DNA of 64,000 nt from Bacteroidaceae bacterium (GTDB lineage Bacteria; Bacteroidota; Bacteroidia; Bacteroidales; Bacteroidaceae): assembly GCA_017469685.1 (NCBI GenBank), contig JAFUFW010000016.1:1-64000 (forward strand). The letters run 5' to 3'. Positions 1 through 7,652 of the stretch are shown here, piece by piece; the first letter of the stretch is position 1, and each line of letters starts with the position of its first letter. Below the pieces are notes generated by a model, which made no database searches, was not told the origin of the DNA, and was given only the letters and a program-made list of their open reading frames with translations. Both the position numbers and the translations under genes were made by a program.

Positions 1-318
1 CAGCCCAAGGAACTGTTCGCGGGAGACGTGCACATCTTGATCGTACCAGCGATAGGTGACAGCGTCGTCAGCTATCCTCGTGACCAACGCCAAGTCTCCT
101 GACACTTGAGCCACAAATGGTGTCCCAAGTTCCGCGAGGGCAGCAGCCTTGTCGCTGAATCGCACGCCGCAGTTCTCCACGCCGTAGTCTGTGAGCATCC
201 GCGACAGCCCGAACAGACTGTACTTATAAGGATGCTCATCGAACGTGCGGTTGGTGAAGGCACGAGTATGGGGCACGTGCAGCGCCTCGCAGATTTGCAA
301 GAACAGATTCTTTGCCAT
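1..318 (-). CDS. C39-like/VKOR family protein, N-terminal part (runs off the window)
   Basis: The frame is open from the ATG at 318 to the window edge (106 codons, no stop), so only the N-terminal domain is visible. It begins MAKNLFLQICEALHV and continues with H-T-x-x-F-x-N-R-x-F and E-H-P-Y-K-Y-S-L-F-G-L-S. That matches my memory of the N-terminal, catalytically degenerate C39-peptidase-like domain that precedes the vitamin K epoxide reductase and thioredoxin-like domains in Bacteroidetes proteins. The start was chosen because GAGG lies 5 nt upstream; an in-frame ATG 21 nt further out is possible. It follows the DUF3244 gene on the same strand, 64 nt away, and could share its transcript. The family assignment comes from the N-terminus only and is moderate; the VKOR part is not seen. 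Confidence 0.55.
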   Translation of the reverse strand, partial: MAKNLFLQICEALHVPHTRAFTNRTFDEHPYKYSLFGLSRMLTDYGVENCGVRFSDKAAALAELGTPFVAQVSGDLALVTRIADDAVTYRWYDQDVHVSREQFLGL

Positions 319-334
319 TCTTTCCTCATTTTGG

Positions 335-378
335 CCCATTCCATCGAACACTTGAATCGATGAAATGGGCGTTTTTTG
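335..378. terminator. Imperfect palindrome of the shared CCCATTnCATCGA family
   Basis: A 13-bp arm at 335-347 pairs with 357-369 with a single mismatch, and six T follow at 372-377 on the plus strand. The arm sequence matches the hairpins at 13971-14001 and 14882-14918. Here it lies in the 64-nt gap between two minus-strand genes, where the T-run is on the wrong side for stopping the minus-strand transcript. It may therefore act on transcription entering from the left, or act as an RNA hairpin before the start at 318. Confidence 0.5.
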
Positions 379-382
379 AAAG

Positions 383-736
383 TTAGAGGCTGATTGTACC
401 CTCGAAAGTCTGGCTGCCGCGGAGGACCTGGATGGTATAGGTGCCAGAGAGGGTTTCAGGCAGCTCGATGTCACCCTCTATATATACGAATGTAGAGAAG
501 ACGACCGTGCCATCCTCATCCAAGATCTGGATGGTGGAGCCGAGGGTGTAATCGTCCGCCATCAGTGTGTAACCGTCAAGATATAAGACGGGTACGAGGA
601 TGGGAGAACGCTGAAGGCCTCCATTGTCAGGCGTGGTAGGAACGTCGATTAAGGGAATGATTAAGCCAGAAGGATCGGCTTTGATGGGCATGGCTGCAAG
701 TAGCGCCAGAAGTAAGATTAATGTTTCTTTTTTCAT
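383..736 (-). CDS. DUF3244-type small secreted protein
   Basis: The product is 117 residues: a Sec signal peptide (MKKETLILLLALLAAMPIKA) followed by about 97 residues of predicted beta structure, with G-x-x-I-x-I-x-D-E-D-G-T-V-V-F and the closing G-T-Y-T-I-Q-V-L-R-G-x-x-x-F-E-G. This is the layout of DUF3244, a small immunoglobulin-like domain common in Bacteroidetes; its function is unknown. I use the ATG at 736 rather than the upstream in-frame codons because it opens directly on the signal peptide. The nearby promoter (763-794) would also place the longer version's first codons in or before the -7 box. The gene sits between the regulator at 950-2812 and the C39/VKOR-like gene, all on the minus strand. 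Confidence 0.7.
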   Translation of the reverse strand: MKKETLILLLALLAAMPIKADPSGLIIPLIDVPTTPDNGGLQRSPILVPVLYLDGYTLMADDYTLGSTIQILDEDGTVVFSTFVYIEGDIELPETLSGTYTIQVLRGSQTFEGTISL

Positions 737-762
737 ATTTACTGCCTTTTGTTTTGGCGGTG

Positions 763-794
763 CAAAAGTATGGCAGATTATGAAAAACATCAAA
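763..794 (-). promoter_or_regulatory. Bacteroidetes-type promoter for the DUF3244 gene
   Basis: On the minus strand a -7 box TACTTTTG (763-770) is preceded by a -33 TTTG (791-794) with 20 nt between them. Both elements fit the sigma-ABfr consensus. Transcription would start about 25-28 nt before the ATG at 736. Confidence 0.7.
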
Positions 795-811
795 TATAAT
801 CAAGGAAACGA

Positions 812-913
812 TTTCACTTTAATTTCACTTTTTTTTAAATAAGGGGGGGCGCCTGGTAATCAGGTGTTTGACTTTTGGTCCAATTTTCATTTTAGATTTC
901 ACTTTTATTTCAC
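812..913 (-). promoter_or_regulatory. Two pairs of 11-bp-phased GTGAAA direct repeats (candidate activator sites)
   Basis: GTGAAA (minus strand; TTTCAC on plus) occurs at 812-817 and 823-828, and again at 897-902 and 908-913. Within each pair the period is exactly 11 bp. The first pair lies 18-34 nt upstream of the -33 element of the DUF3244 promoter, a usual place for an activator. The second pair lies about 85 bp further out, next to the 3' end of the regulator gene. Which protein binds is an inference; the adjacent TPR/HTH protein is the obvious candidate. Confidence 0.45.
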
Positions 914-949
914 TTTTTAATAAATTGTACTTTAATTAGCCTATGTTAT

Positions 950-2812
950 CTATATGTATCGCAGCATTTCATCCAGTAGAGAAAGGTCTTTAATAGCAAA
1001 TAAAGCGTTCGCAATCTTGCTTCGAAGATTGGAAATATTCGAAAAAGATGTGTTCATCAAAACCGCCATTTCTTGGTTGCTAAAAAATAGCCGTGATAAA
1101 ATGCAGACTTTGAATTGACGTTTGGGAAGCTTATGCTTTACTGTAATGAAGTAATAAAGGTTATGATGATATTTTTGTATCTCTTTGACCAGTCCTTCCC
1201 ACTCACCGTCAGTGAAAGGCCTTGATGATTCTTGCCATATTTTTGCGTTCTCTCTAACTGTATGGGGATTGGCTATTTGCTTAAAGAGTTGAACAATTTC
1301 AGTATTCATCAGCTCCGTTTCATCATTGTTATATGAACCTTCAAGACCTATCTCTTCCCAGAATGATTGAATCTGGGATAGCATGTGCTGCCGAAGAGAC
1401 TCTTTTTCGTTCAGAAGGTCTACCGTTTCCTTTTGTGACGGAAGTTTTTCTCTGAGATAAGAGATGTCTTTCTGAAGCCTGTCAAGATTTTTCTTGGCTT
1501 CTATGTAGGAGTTTTGCGCGGATAATAAAGCTAACCTGTCAGCGCGCCTTTTCTTTCGGTTGTAAAATAAGATGGAAGCAAAGGAGGTGAAGGTAATCAA
1601 AGTTAAGCCCATCATAAGCAAGCCTTTTCGACGCGCCTTGGCTCTCTGCTTTTGGGCAATTCTTTGTTGGCGGTTGTAATCATACAAACCCTTAACTTGT
1701 GTGATGGCAAATGTGTGGGTATCTTCTATGTAACGTCCTATCGCCTTTTCGTATTTTCTGGCGTATTTGAAGATTGAATCCGCATCATTTCTCTGTTCAT
1801 AAAGGATCAAAAGTCCCCGGTAGGCATCAACAAGATTTGGCTCATGGTTCAAGAGACGGCGGAATTGCTGTTCTGCTGAGTCTAGTTTGTGAACACCTAA
1901 ATAATATATGCCCTTGCGATAATAGTATATTTCATGACTCGGGGCGATATTTCCCAAAGGATCAAACAATCCCGATTCATTCTCAAAGATTTGCATCATG
2001 GAATCAGCTCTCTCGTGTTCTCCCCTATCAAGCGCAATATGTATGGCTGATGGATAGACCCGAGCTGCTTCCTGTGTCAGGCCACGGTCAAGGTACAGAT
2101 TCCGGACGAGCTTAATGTTCTCAAGAACGGCGGAAGTATCACGGAGATATAGTAAAGCATCATTCCTTGATAATAGCCCCCGGATATAATTTAATGTGTC
2201 ACCAGCGAGTAAAGCATATTTGCTGTAATTGTTTCGTGCTTTTAGACCTTCCTCCGGCATAGATTGTCGGAAATATATCTCTGCCATCTGCCCATACACC
2301 CTGAATAGCGTTGCAAAGTCGCAGTCGGCAGAGGTGGTGTCGGCGGCAGCTATGGCATCCTCCCATGTAAGGAGGGCGACGGGTGCCTCGTGAAGGTCGC
2401 GGTAGGTGCAGCCGAGGAGGTAGCGGGCCTTGAGAGCCTCTCCCCCGCCCCCTACCCCATAGGGAGGGGGGATAAATATCTGGTATACGGAGTTGATAAA
2501 CTTCCGCCATGGTGAGTCGTAGTAACGGACGACATCACGAAGGACGGAGTCTGTTCGGAAGGGGATGCAGAGCTTGTTCTGCGCTTCGGCACGCAGCAGT
2601 TCATAGCGCATGCGAACGTTCTTTCGCTGACTATGGAGACCGACAGAGTCTACAGAAGTGAGCAGGGCATAGGCAGAGTCAGGATGTCCGGCCATAAGAG
2701 AGTCCGCCTGTTCCAGCAGCGCACGATATTGTCTCCCTCCAGTGCATCCGAATAAGAAGATGATAAGAAGGGCTGGCGTAAGAAAATGTCTTAGCAAACG
2801 AACCTTATTCAT
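950..2812 (-). CDS. Membrane TPR protein with C-terminal LuxR-like HTH (transcriptional regulator)
   Basis: The product is 620 residues. An N-terminal lipoprotein-like or signal-anchor segment ends in F-L-F-G-C (Cys about 23). A long helical TPR-like region runs to about residue 390, followed by one clear transmembrane helix (about 397-418), a coiled coil (about 420-490), and a C-terminal segment near 560-610 (V-C-I-L-S-R-L-F-F-S-N-Q-E-M-A-V-L-M) that reads like the LuxR/GerE helix-turn-helix. Such proteins are known in Bacteroidetes as membrane one-component regulators; the signal is unknown. About 25 residues near 100-126, rich in P and G, look like an in-frame repeat insertion (see 2437-2471). 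The gene ends 37 nt from the outer GTGAAA pair and shares its strand with the DUF3244 gene. The stop codon is TAG. Confidence 0.6.
   Translation of the reverse strand: MNKVRLLRHFLTPALLIIFLFGCTGGRQYRALLEQADSLMAGHPDSAYALLTSVDSVGLHSQRKNVRMRYELLRAEAQNKLCIPFRTDSVLRDVVRYYDSPWRKFINSVYQIFIPPPYGVGGGGEALKARYLLGCTYRDLHEAPVALLTWEDAIAAADTTSADCDFATLFRVYGQMAEIYFRQSMPEEGLKARNNYSKYALLAGDTLNYIRGLLSRNDALLYLRDTSAVLENIKLVRNLYLDRGLTQEAARVYPSAIHIALDRGEHERADSMMQIFENESGLFDPLGNIAPSHEIYYYRKGIYYLGVHKLDSAEQQFRRLLNHEPNLVDAYRGLLILYEQRNDADSIFKYARKYEKAIGRYIEDTHTFAITQVKGLYDYNRQQRIAQKQRAKARRKGLLMMGLTLITFTSFASILFYNRKKRRADRLALLSAQNSYIEAKKNLDRLQKDISYLREKLPSQKETVDLLNEKESLRQHMLSQIQSFWEEIGLEGSYNNDETELMNTEIVQLFKQIANPHTVRENAKIWQESSRPFTDGEWEGLVKEIQKYHHNLYYFITVKHKLPKRQFKVCILSRLFFSNQEMAVLMNTSFSNISNLRSKIANALFAIKDLSLLDEMLRYI
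2437..2471. repeat. C-rich/G-rich palindromic repeat inside the TPR regulator gene
   Basis: A C-run block (2440-2457) and a G-run block (2461-2471) surround CCCCATAGGG, giving a strong potential hairpin in coding sequence. It encodes the low-complexity stretch P-P-P-Y-G-V-G-G-G-G. Similar CCCTCCC...GGGAGGG palindromes are, from memory, frequent between genes in Bacteroidales, so this looks like a dispersed repeat inserted in frame. Confidence 0.5.
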
Positions 2813-2862
2813 GTGTTATAGAATGTTTTCCGCCACAGGTATATTTAAAGGTTGATGGCTGA

Positions 2863-3672
2863 TTATAGTAGCCTTGAGTACCAAGTCTCGAATCTCTGCC
2901 ACCACGCCTGTCGGGCCACTATGCCCTCGAAGAGCGATAGGCCGAGGATGGTAGTAGTGATGCCGAGAAGGACGTCGATGGTGTAGTGGTGGCTTGTGTA
3001 GATGGCCGTCCACCAGATGCCTACGCCTACAATGGCGAGCACGGCTGACCACAGGGGCAGCTGCCGCGTGCGCAGGGCGTAGAAGCAGGCGATGGGGCAG
3101 TAGGCTGCGTGCAGCGAAGGCACGGCGGCGAAGACGTTGGCATTGTTCACGTAGATGCTGCCGAAGACGGGGAAGCCTACCAGCTCATCGAAGCGGCCGA
3201 GGCCGGCGGTGTCGCCGCCGGTGTTGAAGATAGGCTCGAAGCCGAACTTCTCGACGTACCATGGCGGGGCGGCGGGATGGATATAGTAGCCGATGAAGCC
3301 TATCAGGTTCACGAAGAGGAAGGCGGCGGCGAAATGGAACGCCTGCTGGCGACGGCCGCTGAAGAAGAGGTAGAAGCCGAAGGCCACGGGCAGAGGCACC
3401 CAGCAGAGATAGAAGATGCCGGCCAGAAGGTCCATAGCTGGCCGGGCATGGAGCGCAAACCATTCGTTGGGCGTCAGGCGTGCCGCGCCCTCGCCTATGC
3501 CGAAGAGCGCCTTCTCTGTCTCGTAGATGCCGCGGATATCTATGTCGCCAAACAGATAGTTGGGGTAATAGCGCATGGAATCGTAGATGAGGCCGAACAG
3601 GATGAACGGCATCATCGCCAGCACCAGTTTTATAAGCTGTAAAAAAATAATATTTATGTTTCGCATGTCCAT
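2863..3672 (-). CDS. PAP2-superfamily / inositol-phosphorylceramide-synthase-like membrane enzyme
   Basis: The product is 269 residues from the ATG at 3672 (a GTG at 3681 and an ATG at 3666 are alternatives), with six or so hydrophobic segments. Near the C-terminus, V-P-S-L-H-A-A-Y (His188) and S-H-H-Y-T-I-D-V-L-L-G (His229, Asp233) form the His/His/Asp arrangement of AUR1-type inositol phosphorylceramide synthases and other PAP2 enzymes. In that family the enzyme transfers a phospho-inositol head group from a phospholipid to a ceramide. It is the last of four genes in a lipid head-group cluster on the minus strand, 50 nt before the TPR regulator. An ordinary PAP2 phosphatase is the alternative. 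The gap to the gene before it holds small repeats, so co-transcription is likely but unproven. Confidence 0.7.
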   Translation of the reverse strand: MDMRNINIIFLQLIKLVLAMMPFILFGLIYDSMRYYPNYLFGDIDIRGIYETEKALFGIGEGAARLTPNEWFALHARPAMDLLAGIFYLCWVPLPVAFGFYLFFSGRRQQAFHFAAAFLFVNLIGFIGYYIHPAAPPWYVEKFGFEPIFNTGGDTAGLGRFDELVGFPVFGSIYVNNANVFAAVPSLHAAYCPIACFYALRTRQLPLWSAVLAIVGVGIWWTAIYTSHHYTIDVLLGITTTILGLSLFEGIVARQAWWQRFETWYSRLL

Positions 3673-3678
3673 TTTGAC

Positions 3679-3712
3679 CACAGATTACACGTATTACACA
3701 GATTAATCTGTG
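3679..3712. repeat. Inverted repeat with ATTACAC units
   Basis: CACAGATTA (3679-3687) pairs with TAATCTGTG (3704-3712), with two ATTACAC units between them. The following 60 nt hold diverged copies in the other orientation. A related stretch occurs at about 62688-62800. It fills most of the gap between two genes of the lipid cluster. No T-run follows. Confidence 0.4.
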
Positions 3713-3808
3713 AGATACTTATCAAATACAAGCGCGGGGATTGGCAATCCGCGTAATCAGTGTAACCAGTGGTTTATTCTTAATTCATCATTCATCAATC
3801 TTCATCCT

Positions 3809-4477
3809 TCATTCGTCACTATTCGCTCTTCCGTCCATCTGTCCGCGAACATGCAGTATGCGGACAATGGCCGTGCCGTTGGCCAGGATGGCGATAAGAA
3901 TCATTGGGGCGGCGGCGCACCAGAGGGCATCAAAACCCTTGATGCCGCTCAGCAGGCCGCAGAGCAGCAGGCCGAGCGAGGTGACGACGACGCGCTCGGG
4001 GCGCTGCATAAGTCCTACCTTACATTCCTTGCCTAAGCCTTCGGCGCGGGCGCGGATGTAGCTCACCATGATGCTGCCCATGAGGGCGAGGAATGTCCAT
4101 AGGGCGAAGATCAGATGGCCCGTCTGCATGAAATAATAGGCGAGGGCTGAGAGGGTGGCGAGCTCGCAGTAGCGGTCGAGCACCGAGTCGTAGAAGGCCC
4201 CGAACTCGCTCTCGAGGTGCCCTGTGCGGGCCATGTAGCCGTCAACCATATCCATGATGGAGAAGGCTATGATGGCGAAGCCTGCCCAGCCAAGCAGGAC
4301 GAGCGACGCCGTAGAGGCTGCACGCACAATAAGATAGGCGGCCAGAAGGTTGCCCAGTAGGCCTAAGGTGGTAATCATGTTAGGCGTTACGCCCACTTTG
4401 ATGAGAGCCCGCACAGCGGGGTCGATGATGCGATACACTCCGTTCTGGATGCCATCGCGAAACGCTTTGAATGTCAT
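3809..4477 (-). CDS. CDP-alcohol phosphatidyltransferase (candidate phosphatidylinositol-phosphate synthase)
   Basis: The product is 222 residues with about six membrane helices. The family signature D-x2-D-G-x2-A-R-x8-G-x3-D-x3-D is complete: Asp76, Asp79, Gly80, Ala83, Arg84, Gly93, Asp97, Asp101. Enzymes of this family displace CMP from a CDP-alcohol. Beside a PAP2/IPC-synthase-like gene and PgpA, the likely reaction is CDP-diacylglycerol plus inositol phosphate giving phosphatidylinositol phosphate, as described for gut Bacteroides inositol-lipid genes. Phosphatidylglycerophosphate synthase (PgsA) is the alternative and sequence alone cannot decide. It starts 16 nt after the GtrA gene, so the two are probably one operon. 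Confidence 0.75.
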   Translation of the reverse strand: MTFKAFRDGIQNGVYRIIDPAVRALIKVGVTPNMITTLGLLGNLLAAYLIVRAASTASLVLLGWAGFAIIAFSIMDMVDGYMARTGHLESEFGAFYDSVLDRYCELATLSALAYYFMQTGHLIFALWTFLALMGSIMVSYIRARAEGLGKECKVGLMQRPERVVVTSLGLLLCGLLSGIKGFDALWCAAAPMILIAILANGTAIVRILHVRGQMDGRANSDE

Positions 4478-4493
4478 ATTTTAATTATTAATC

Positions 4494-4910
4494 CTAAATC
4501 CTATACACCCACTTCTTCTGAAGCATGAAGTTCCAGACTATGCCAATGATTATAGATACGATGATGCGCACTGCCATGAAGCCGGCGAGTGGGGGAGTGG
4601 TGCCCCCCCAAAGCAGGCCCACGGCCAACTTCACTCCCCATGCATTAAACAGGATGCTGCCTATCCAAACAACTATGTAGCGTATGGCTACACCGCGCAT
4701 CGTGCGGTCAGTGCCGCGGAAGGTCCATTCGTAGTTGACGACGCAGTTTAGCAGCCCCCCACTCACAGCTCCTATGGCTGTACTCCAGAATGGAGATAAA
4801 CCAGCCAGGCGGAATAGCAGAGCCGTGACGCAGAGATCCACAGCCGAAGCTCCCAGCGACGAGAATTGGGCCTTTGCGAACTGATGTATTGTGGGGCGTG
4901 ACGGTCTCAT
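4494..4910 (-). CDS. GtrA-family membrane protein
   Basis: The product is 138 residues with four hydrophobic helices. The GtrA signature is visible near the N-terminus (Q-F-A-K-A-Q-F-S-S-L-G-A-S-A-V-D) and in the loop with N-Y-x-W-T-F. GtrA proteins are small four-helix membrane proteins often paired with lipid-linked sugar or head-group transfer, proposed to flip lipid-linked intermediates. Here it lies between PgpA (22 nt upstream) and the CDP-alcohol transferase (16 nt downstream), so a role in the same lipid pathway is the natural reading. No catalytic residues are expected. Confidence 0.75.
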   Translation of the reverse strand: MRPSRPTIHQFAKAQFSSLGASAVDLCVTALLFRLAGLSPFWSTAIGAVSGGLLNCVVNYEWTFRGTDRTMRGVAIRYIVVWIGSILFNAWGVKLAVGLLWGGTTPPLAGFMAVRIIVSIIIGIVWNFMLQKKWVYRI

Positions 4911-4932
4911 GGAATTTGGAATAAACTATGGC

Positions 4933-5433
4933 TTACAAGAATAACGTCAGCGCAAGGAGGATGATGTAGCCGTAGACGCCCGCAAGGAGGTCGTCGGCCA
5001 TGACACCCCATCCACCAGGCAACGATTCCATCTTACGCACGCCCAAAGGCTTCACAATGTCGAAGAAACGGAACAGAATGAAAGCTGAGAGAACCCACCC
5101 CCACAAAGGCACTGGACTGCCACCTGCGAGCGCGGCATGAGGTACGCCCAGCAATACAACCCACACGCCAGCCACCTCGTCGATGACCACGCGACTGGGA
5201 TCCTCGCCCCATTGGCGCTCGAGGCGGTTGATGCTGGGCACGGAGATGAGGGTGACGAAGACAATGGCGATGATGGTAGCTATCAAAAGATTCTGGGACG
5301 AGAGTACAAGACTTGCCAACCACCACAGCAGCACGCCTACGGCGGCTCCCATAGTGCCTGGCCCCCAAGGCCAGTAGCCTGCTCCGAGAGCTGTGGCAAG
5401 TGCTTTATCGTAGAAATCTGTAACCTTATTCAT
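4933..5433 (-). CDS. pgpA: Phosphatidylglycerophosphatase A-like phosphatase
   Basis: The product is 166 residues from the ATG at 5433, close to the family's usual length. An in-frame ATG at 5514 would add 27 polar residues unlike the family. The PgpA core is present: A-T-A-L-G-x-G-Y-W-P-W-G-P-G-T-M-G near the N-terminus, V-I-D-E-V-A-G-V-W in the middle, and F-R-F-F-D-I-V-K-P-L-G followed by P-G-G-W-G-V-M-A-D-D-L-L-A-G. PgpA removes the terminal phosphate of phosphatidylglycerophosphate. In this cluster it could equally dephosphorylate phosphatidylinositol phosphate. It lies between the lipocalin-like gene and gtrA on the same strand. Confidence 0.8.
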   Translation of the reverse strand: MNKVTDFYDKALATALGAGYWPWGPGTMGAAVGVLLWWLASLVLSSQNLLIATIIAIVFVTLISVPSINRLERQWGEDPSRVVIDEVAGVWVVLLGVPHAALAGGSPVPLWGWVLSAFILFRFFDIVKPLGVRKMESLPGGWGVMADDLLAGVYGYIILLALTLFL

Positions 5434-5532
5434 TATCTGTAGCTTTGTTCGAGTGTCTTTCCTTTGCTTCTTTAGCTCTACCTCGGGTCGCTCCACATTG
5501 GGAGAACTTCCCATCTCTTATGCTTTCTGATC

Positions 5533-5988
5533 TCAGAACTTTCGGAACGACAGCACCGTGTCCTCTCGCTCGAGCACGAGGCTGCTGCTGTTGAGCTGAC
5601 GGACGTGGTAGGTGATGTCCACTGAGTGTATGCCCCAGTCGTCGAGGGCTCCCTCATTCATTTGGCGGGGCGTCACCCATTCGTCGTTGTCGCCTTCGGC
5701 AGTCTGTGCAGAGACGCTGACGAAGTCGAAGAAGCGTATGCTGTCGGCTACGTGGGTGAAGTGGGCGTAGAAGCTTTTGCGTTCTGGGCGCGCCCACTGG
5801 GTAAGATGCAGTTGGAAGCAGAGGTATGTGGCATTAGCCTTCGTGTCGCGCAGTCCGTTGGGCGTGGCTATACTCATGAGCTGCCATTGTCCATCCAACG
5901 GTCCGTTCATGGGCGTCTTGTCGCAGCCGCCTGTCGTCAGCAATATGGCAACAAGGGCAATAGCCTTATGAAGTTTCGTATTATTCAA
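5533..5988 (-). CDS. Lipocalin-like lipoprotein
   Basis: The product is 151 residues with a lipoprotein signal (L-L-T-T-G-G-C, Cys22), then a compact beta-rich domain beginning L-D-G-Q-W-Q-L-M-S-I, the pattern that opens lipocalin-like domains of Bacteroidetes lipoproteins. It contains Y-L-C-F-Q-L-H-L and ends in S-L-V-L-E-R-E-D-T-V-L-S-F-R-K-F, consistent with a small barrel. The ligand is unknown. It starts 3 nt after the stop of the Wzi-like gene, so the two are probably translated from one message, and it is followed by pgpA. The stop is TGA. Confidence 0.6.
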   Translation of the reverse strand: MNNTKLHKAIALVAILLTTGGCDKTPMNGPLDGQWQLMSIATPNGLRDTKANATYLCFQLHLTQWARPERKSFYAHFTHVADSIRFFDFVSVSAQTAEGDNDEWVTPRQMNEGALDDWGIHSVDITYHVRQLNSSSLVLEREDTVLSFRKF

Positions 5989-5991
5989 TTG

Positions 5992-7503
5992 TCAATTTTT
6001 CAAATTAATTCGTTTCGTGACTGTCAGCTGGCCGCCCACACTGTTGCCGAGCAGTTTGCCGTGGTCGAGGCCAATCCCAAGTGTAGCCTGCCATCCTTGC
6101 GTCCAGCGTGGCTTGTAGGTGGCTTCGGCCAGAGCGTAAGTCTGGCGTAGGCAGTCGGGCAGCGGCTGCGAATAGGTGCCCCAGTTGCGAGTGAGGGTCA
6201 GCAATGCGCGCCAGTGCCATTCCACGCTCGGGTCGCCTGCGAAGGCTATGTGCCAAGCCTTAACTCGATTGTTATAGAACCTGAGTGTGTGAGAGCGCCC
6301 CAAAGCCTCGTTGTAGAGGGGCGACGTCAGCAACGGGTTGCCTAATGTAAGGCCATAATGCTGCCACCCGGCGTAGAGGTTATGGTTGTAGTAGTCGTCG
6401 CGCCCGTTCATCTTATCGTGGATGTTGGGGGAGCGGTCGTGGTAGACGGCTCCGCTTTGGTTGGTAGTCGTAACGAACTCCAAGGCCGCTTTTGTGACGA
6501 TGCGGTTATTGGGCAATGTGGCGGCAGCGCCAATGAGCATGTCGCGGATGCCGTACTGCACCGTGAGCATTGACTGGTCTTCAAAGAAACGTTCGAAGTA
6601 GGCCGAAGCCTGCCAGCGCGTGCCGTGGTAGCGCAGTTCCATTATGTAGCTGCCGAGCGTGTTGCCGGCGGTGTTGGGCTGCAGACCGTCGGTCTGGTCG
6701 CTGCCCTGACAGGTCAACGCATTCCAGAATGCTCGCAGGCCCGTGGGATGGTGGAAGGTGGTGGGGGTGTTGTAGCCTCGCCCACGGCCGTTGTAAGTCG
6801 TGCCTCCGAACTGCGATGCCATCTGCAGCCCGAACTCATAGGTCAGCGGCAGCACATCAGTGCGCCCGAAGCGCCAATAAAGTGCTTTCTCGTGATATAG
6901 AACGTGGCGGGTGTAGCGTTCGCCTGCTCCTGCCCAAGAAGCCTGCCAGCGCCCGTCGGTAGTAATGCCATAGCTGCCGTAGAGCTTCCATTGCCACCAA
7001 CCGTGCGTGCCGGGGATACCGAACCAGTCTATGTCTAAGCGTGCCTGGGGAATAGCTCTGGCGTTGGCCCCAAGGCTGAGACCTCCGCTCGTCAGTTCAA
7101 GATTCTTTGTCTCCATGGGTTGCTGCTTGGCGCCGAGGGTGATGCCGAGCTTGCGGTAGCGCCCTTCGACGTATGCCTGATTGAGCACGAAGCGGCGGGT
7201 GTGGCTGAGGGCGACAGCCACATCGACTGCGTAGCCAACGCCCCAGCGCTGGGCATCATCGAGATGGATGTCGCGCCCAAGGGCTGCACGCTCGTAGTTG
7301 GAACTGGGTTCCACACTTGCCAACCCGTAGCGGTTGGATGTCAGCCATAGGGGGGCGAAGGAACCAGATGCGGCAGTGACAGATGTCTCTATGCTCGCCA
7401 CCGTGCTGGAAATCAGGTCGTGCGTGCGTATGCTGTCGGACGCTTTGGCATATCCCCTTAGGCCGGCAAGAGCGAGGATTATGGTGAGCAGGATATACTT
7501 CAT
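5992..7503 (-). CDS. Wzi-type capsule-assembly outer-membrane beta-barrel protein
   Basis: The product is 503 residues with a Sec signal peptide (cut after about A-L-A-G-L-R-G-Y-A-K-A) and a beta-barrel composition: alternating aromatic/polar strands and many W and Y. Motifs such as A-P-L-W-L-T-S-N-R-Y-G near residue 50 and R-x-D-I-D-W-F are typical of the Bacteroidetes 'capsule assembly Wzi family'. E. coli Wzi anchors capsular polysaccharide at the outer membrane; here the substrate is unknown. It is the first gene of the minus-strand run 7503-2863 and has its own promoter at 7511-7518, which would give a leader of only a few nucleotides. No surface polysaccharide biosynthesis genes lie next to it. 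Confidence 0.7.
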   Translation of the reverse strand: MKYILLTIILALAGLRGYAKASDSIRTHDLISSTVASIETSVTAASGSFAPLWLTSNRYGLASVEPSSNYERAALGRDIHLDDAQRWGVGYAVDVAVALSHTRRFVLNQAYVEGRYRKLGITLGAKQQPMETKNLELTSGGLSLGANARAIPQARLDIDWFGIPGTHGWWQWKLYGSYGITTDGRWQASWAGAGERYTRHVLYHEKALYWRFGRTDVLPLTYEFGLQMASQFGGTTYNGRGRGYNTPTTFHHPTGLRAFWNALTCQGSDQTDGLQPNTAGNTLGSYIMELRYHGTRWQASAYFERFFEDQSMLTVQYGIRDMLIGAAATLPNNRIVTKAALEFVTTTNQSGAVYHDRSPNIHDKMNGRDDYYNHNLYAGWQHYGLTLGNPLLTSPLYNEALGRSHTLRFYNNRVKAWHIAFAGDPSVEWHWRALLTLTRNWGTYSQPLPDCLRQTYALAEATYKPRWTQGWQATLGIGLDHGKLLGNSVGGQLTVTKRINLKN

Positions 7504-7510
7504 TGCGCAG

Positions 7511-7518
7511 CAAAGGTA
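7511..7518 (-). promoter_or_regulatory. -7 box TACCTTTG for the Wzi-like gene
   Basis: On the minus strand TACCTTTG ends only 7 nt before the ATG at 7503, so the transcript would be almost leaderless. No good TTTG sits about 19-21 nt upstream; the region is T-rich (CTTTTTATC). Confidence 0.5.
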
Positions 7519-7652
7519 GCATAAAAATGATAAAAAGCAGAAGGGAAGAAAAGAAAAATGAGAGAAAAGCTAAAAACGGAGTCATAAAACAGAAAAAAGG
7601 ATTAAAAAGGAATAAAAAATGTTATCTTTAATTCCCAATCTGTAATCTTTAC

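Noticed and set aside
72-363. Open frames on both strands at the left edge (72-344 minus, 106-363 plus)
   Set aside because: They are shadows of the partial C39/VKOR-like frame 318-1, which has family-like sequence and a ribosome site.
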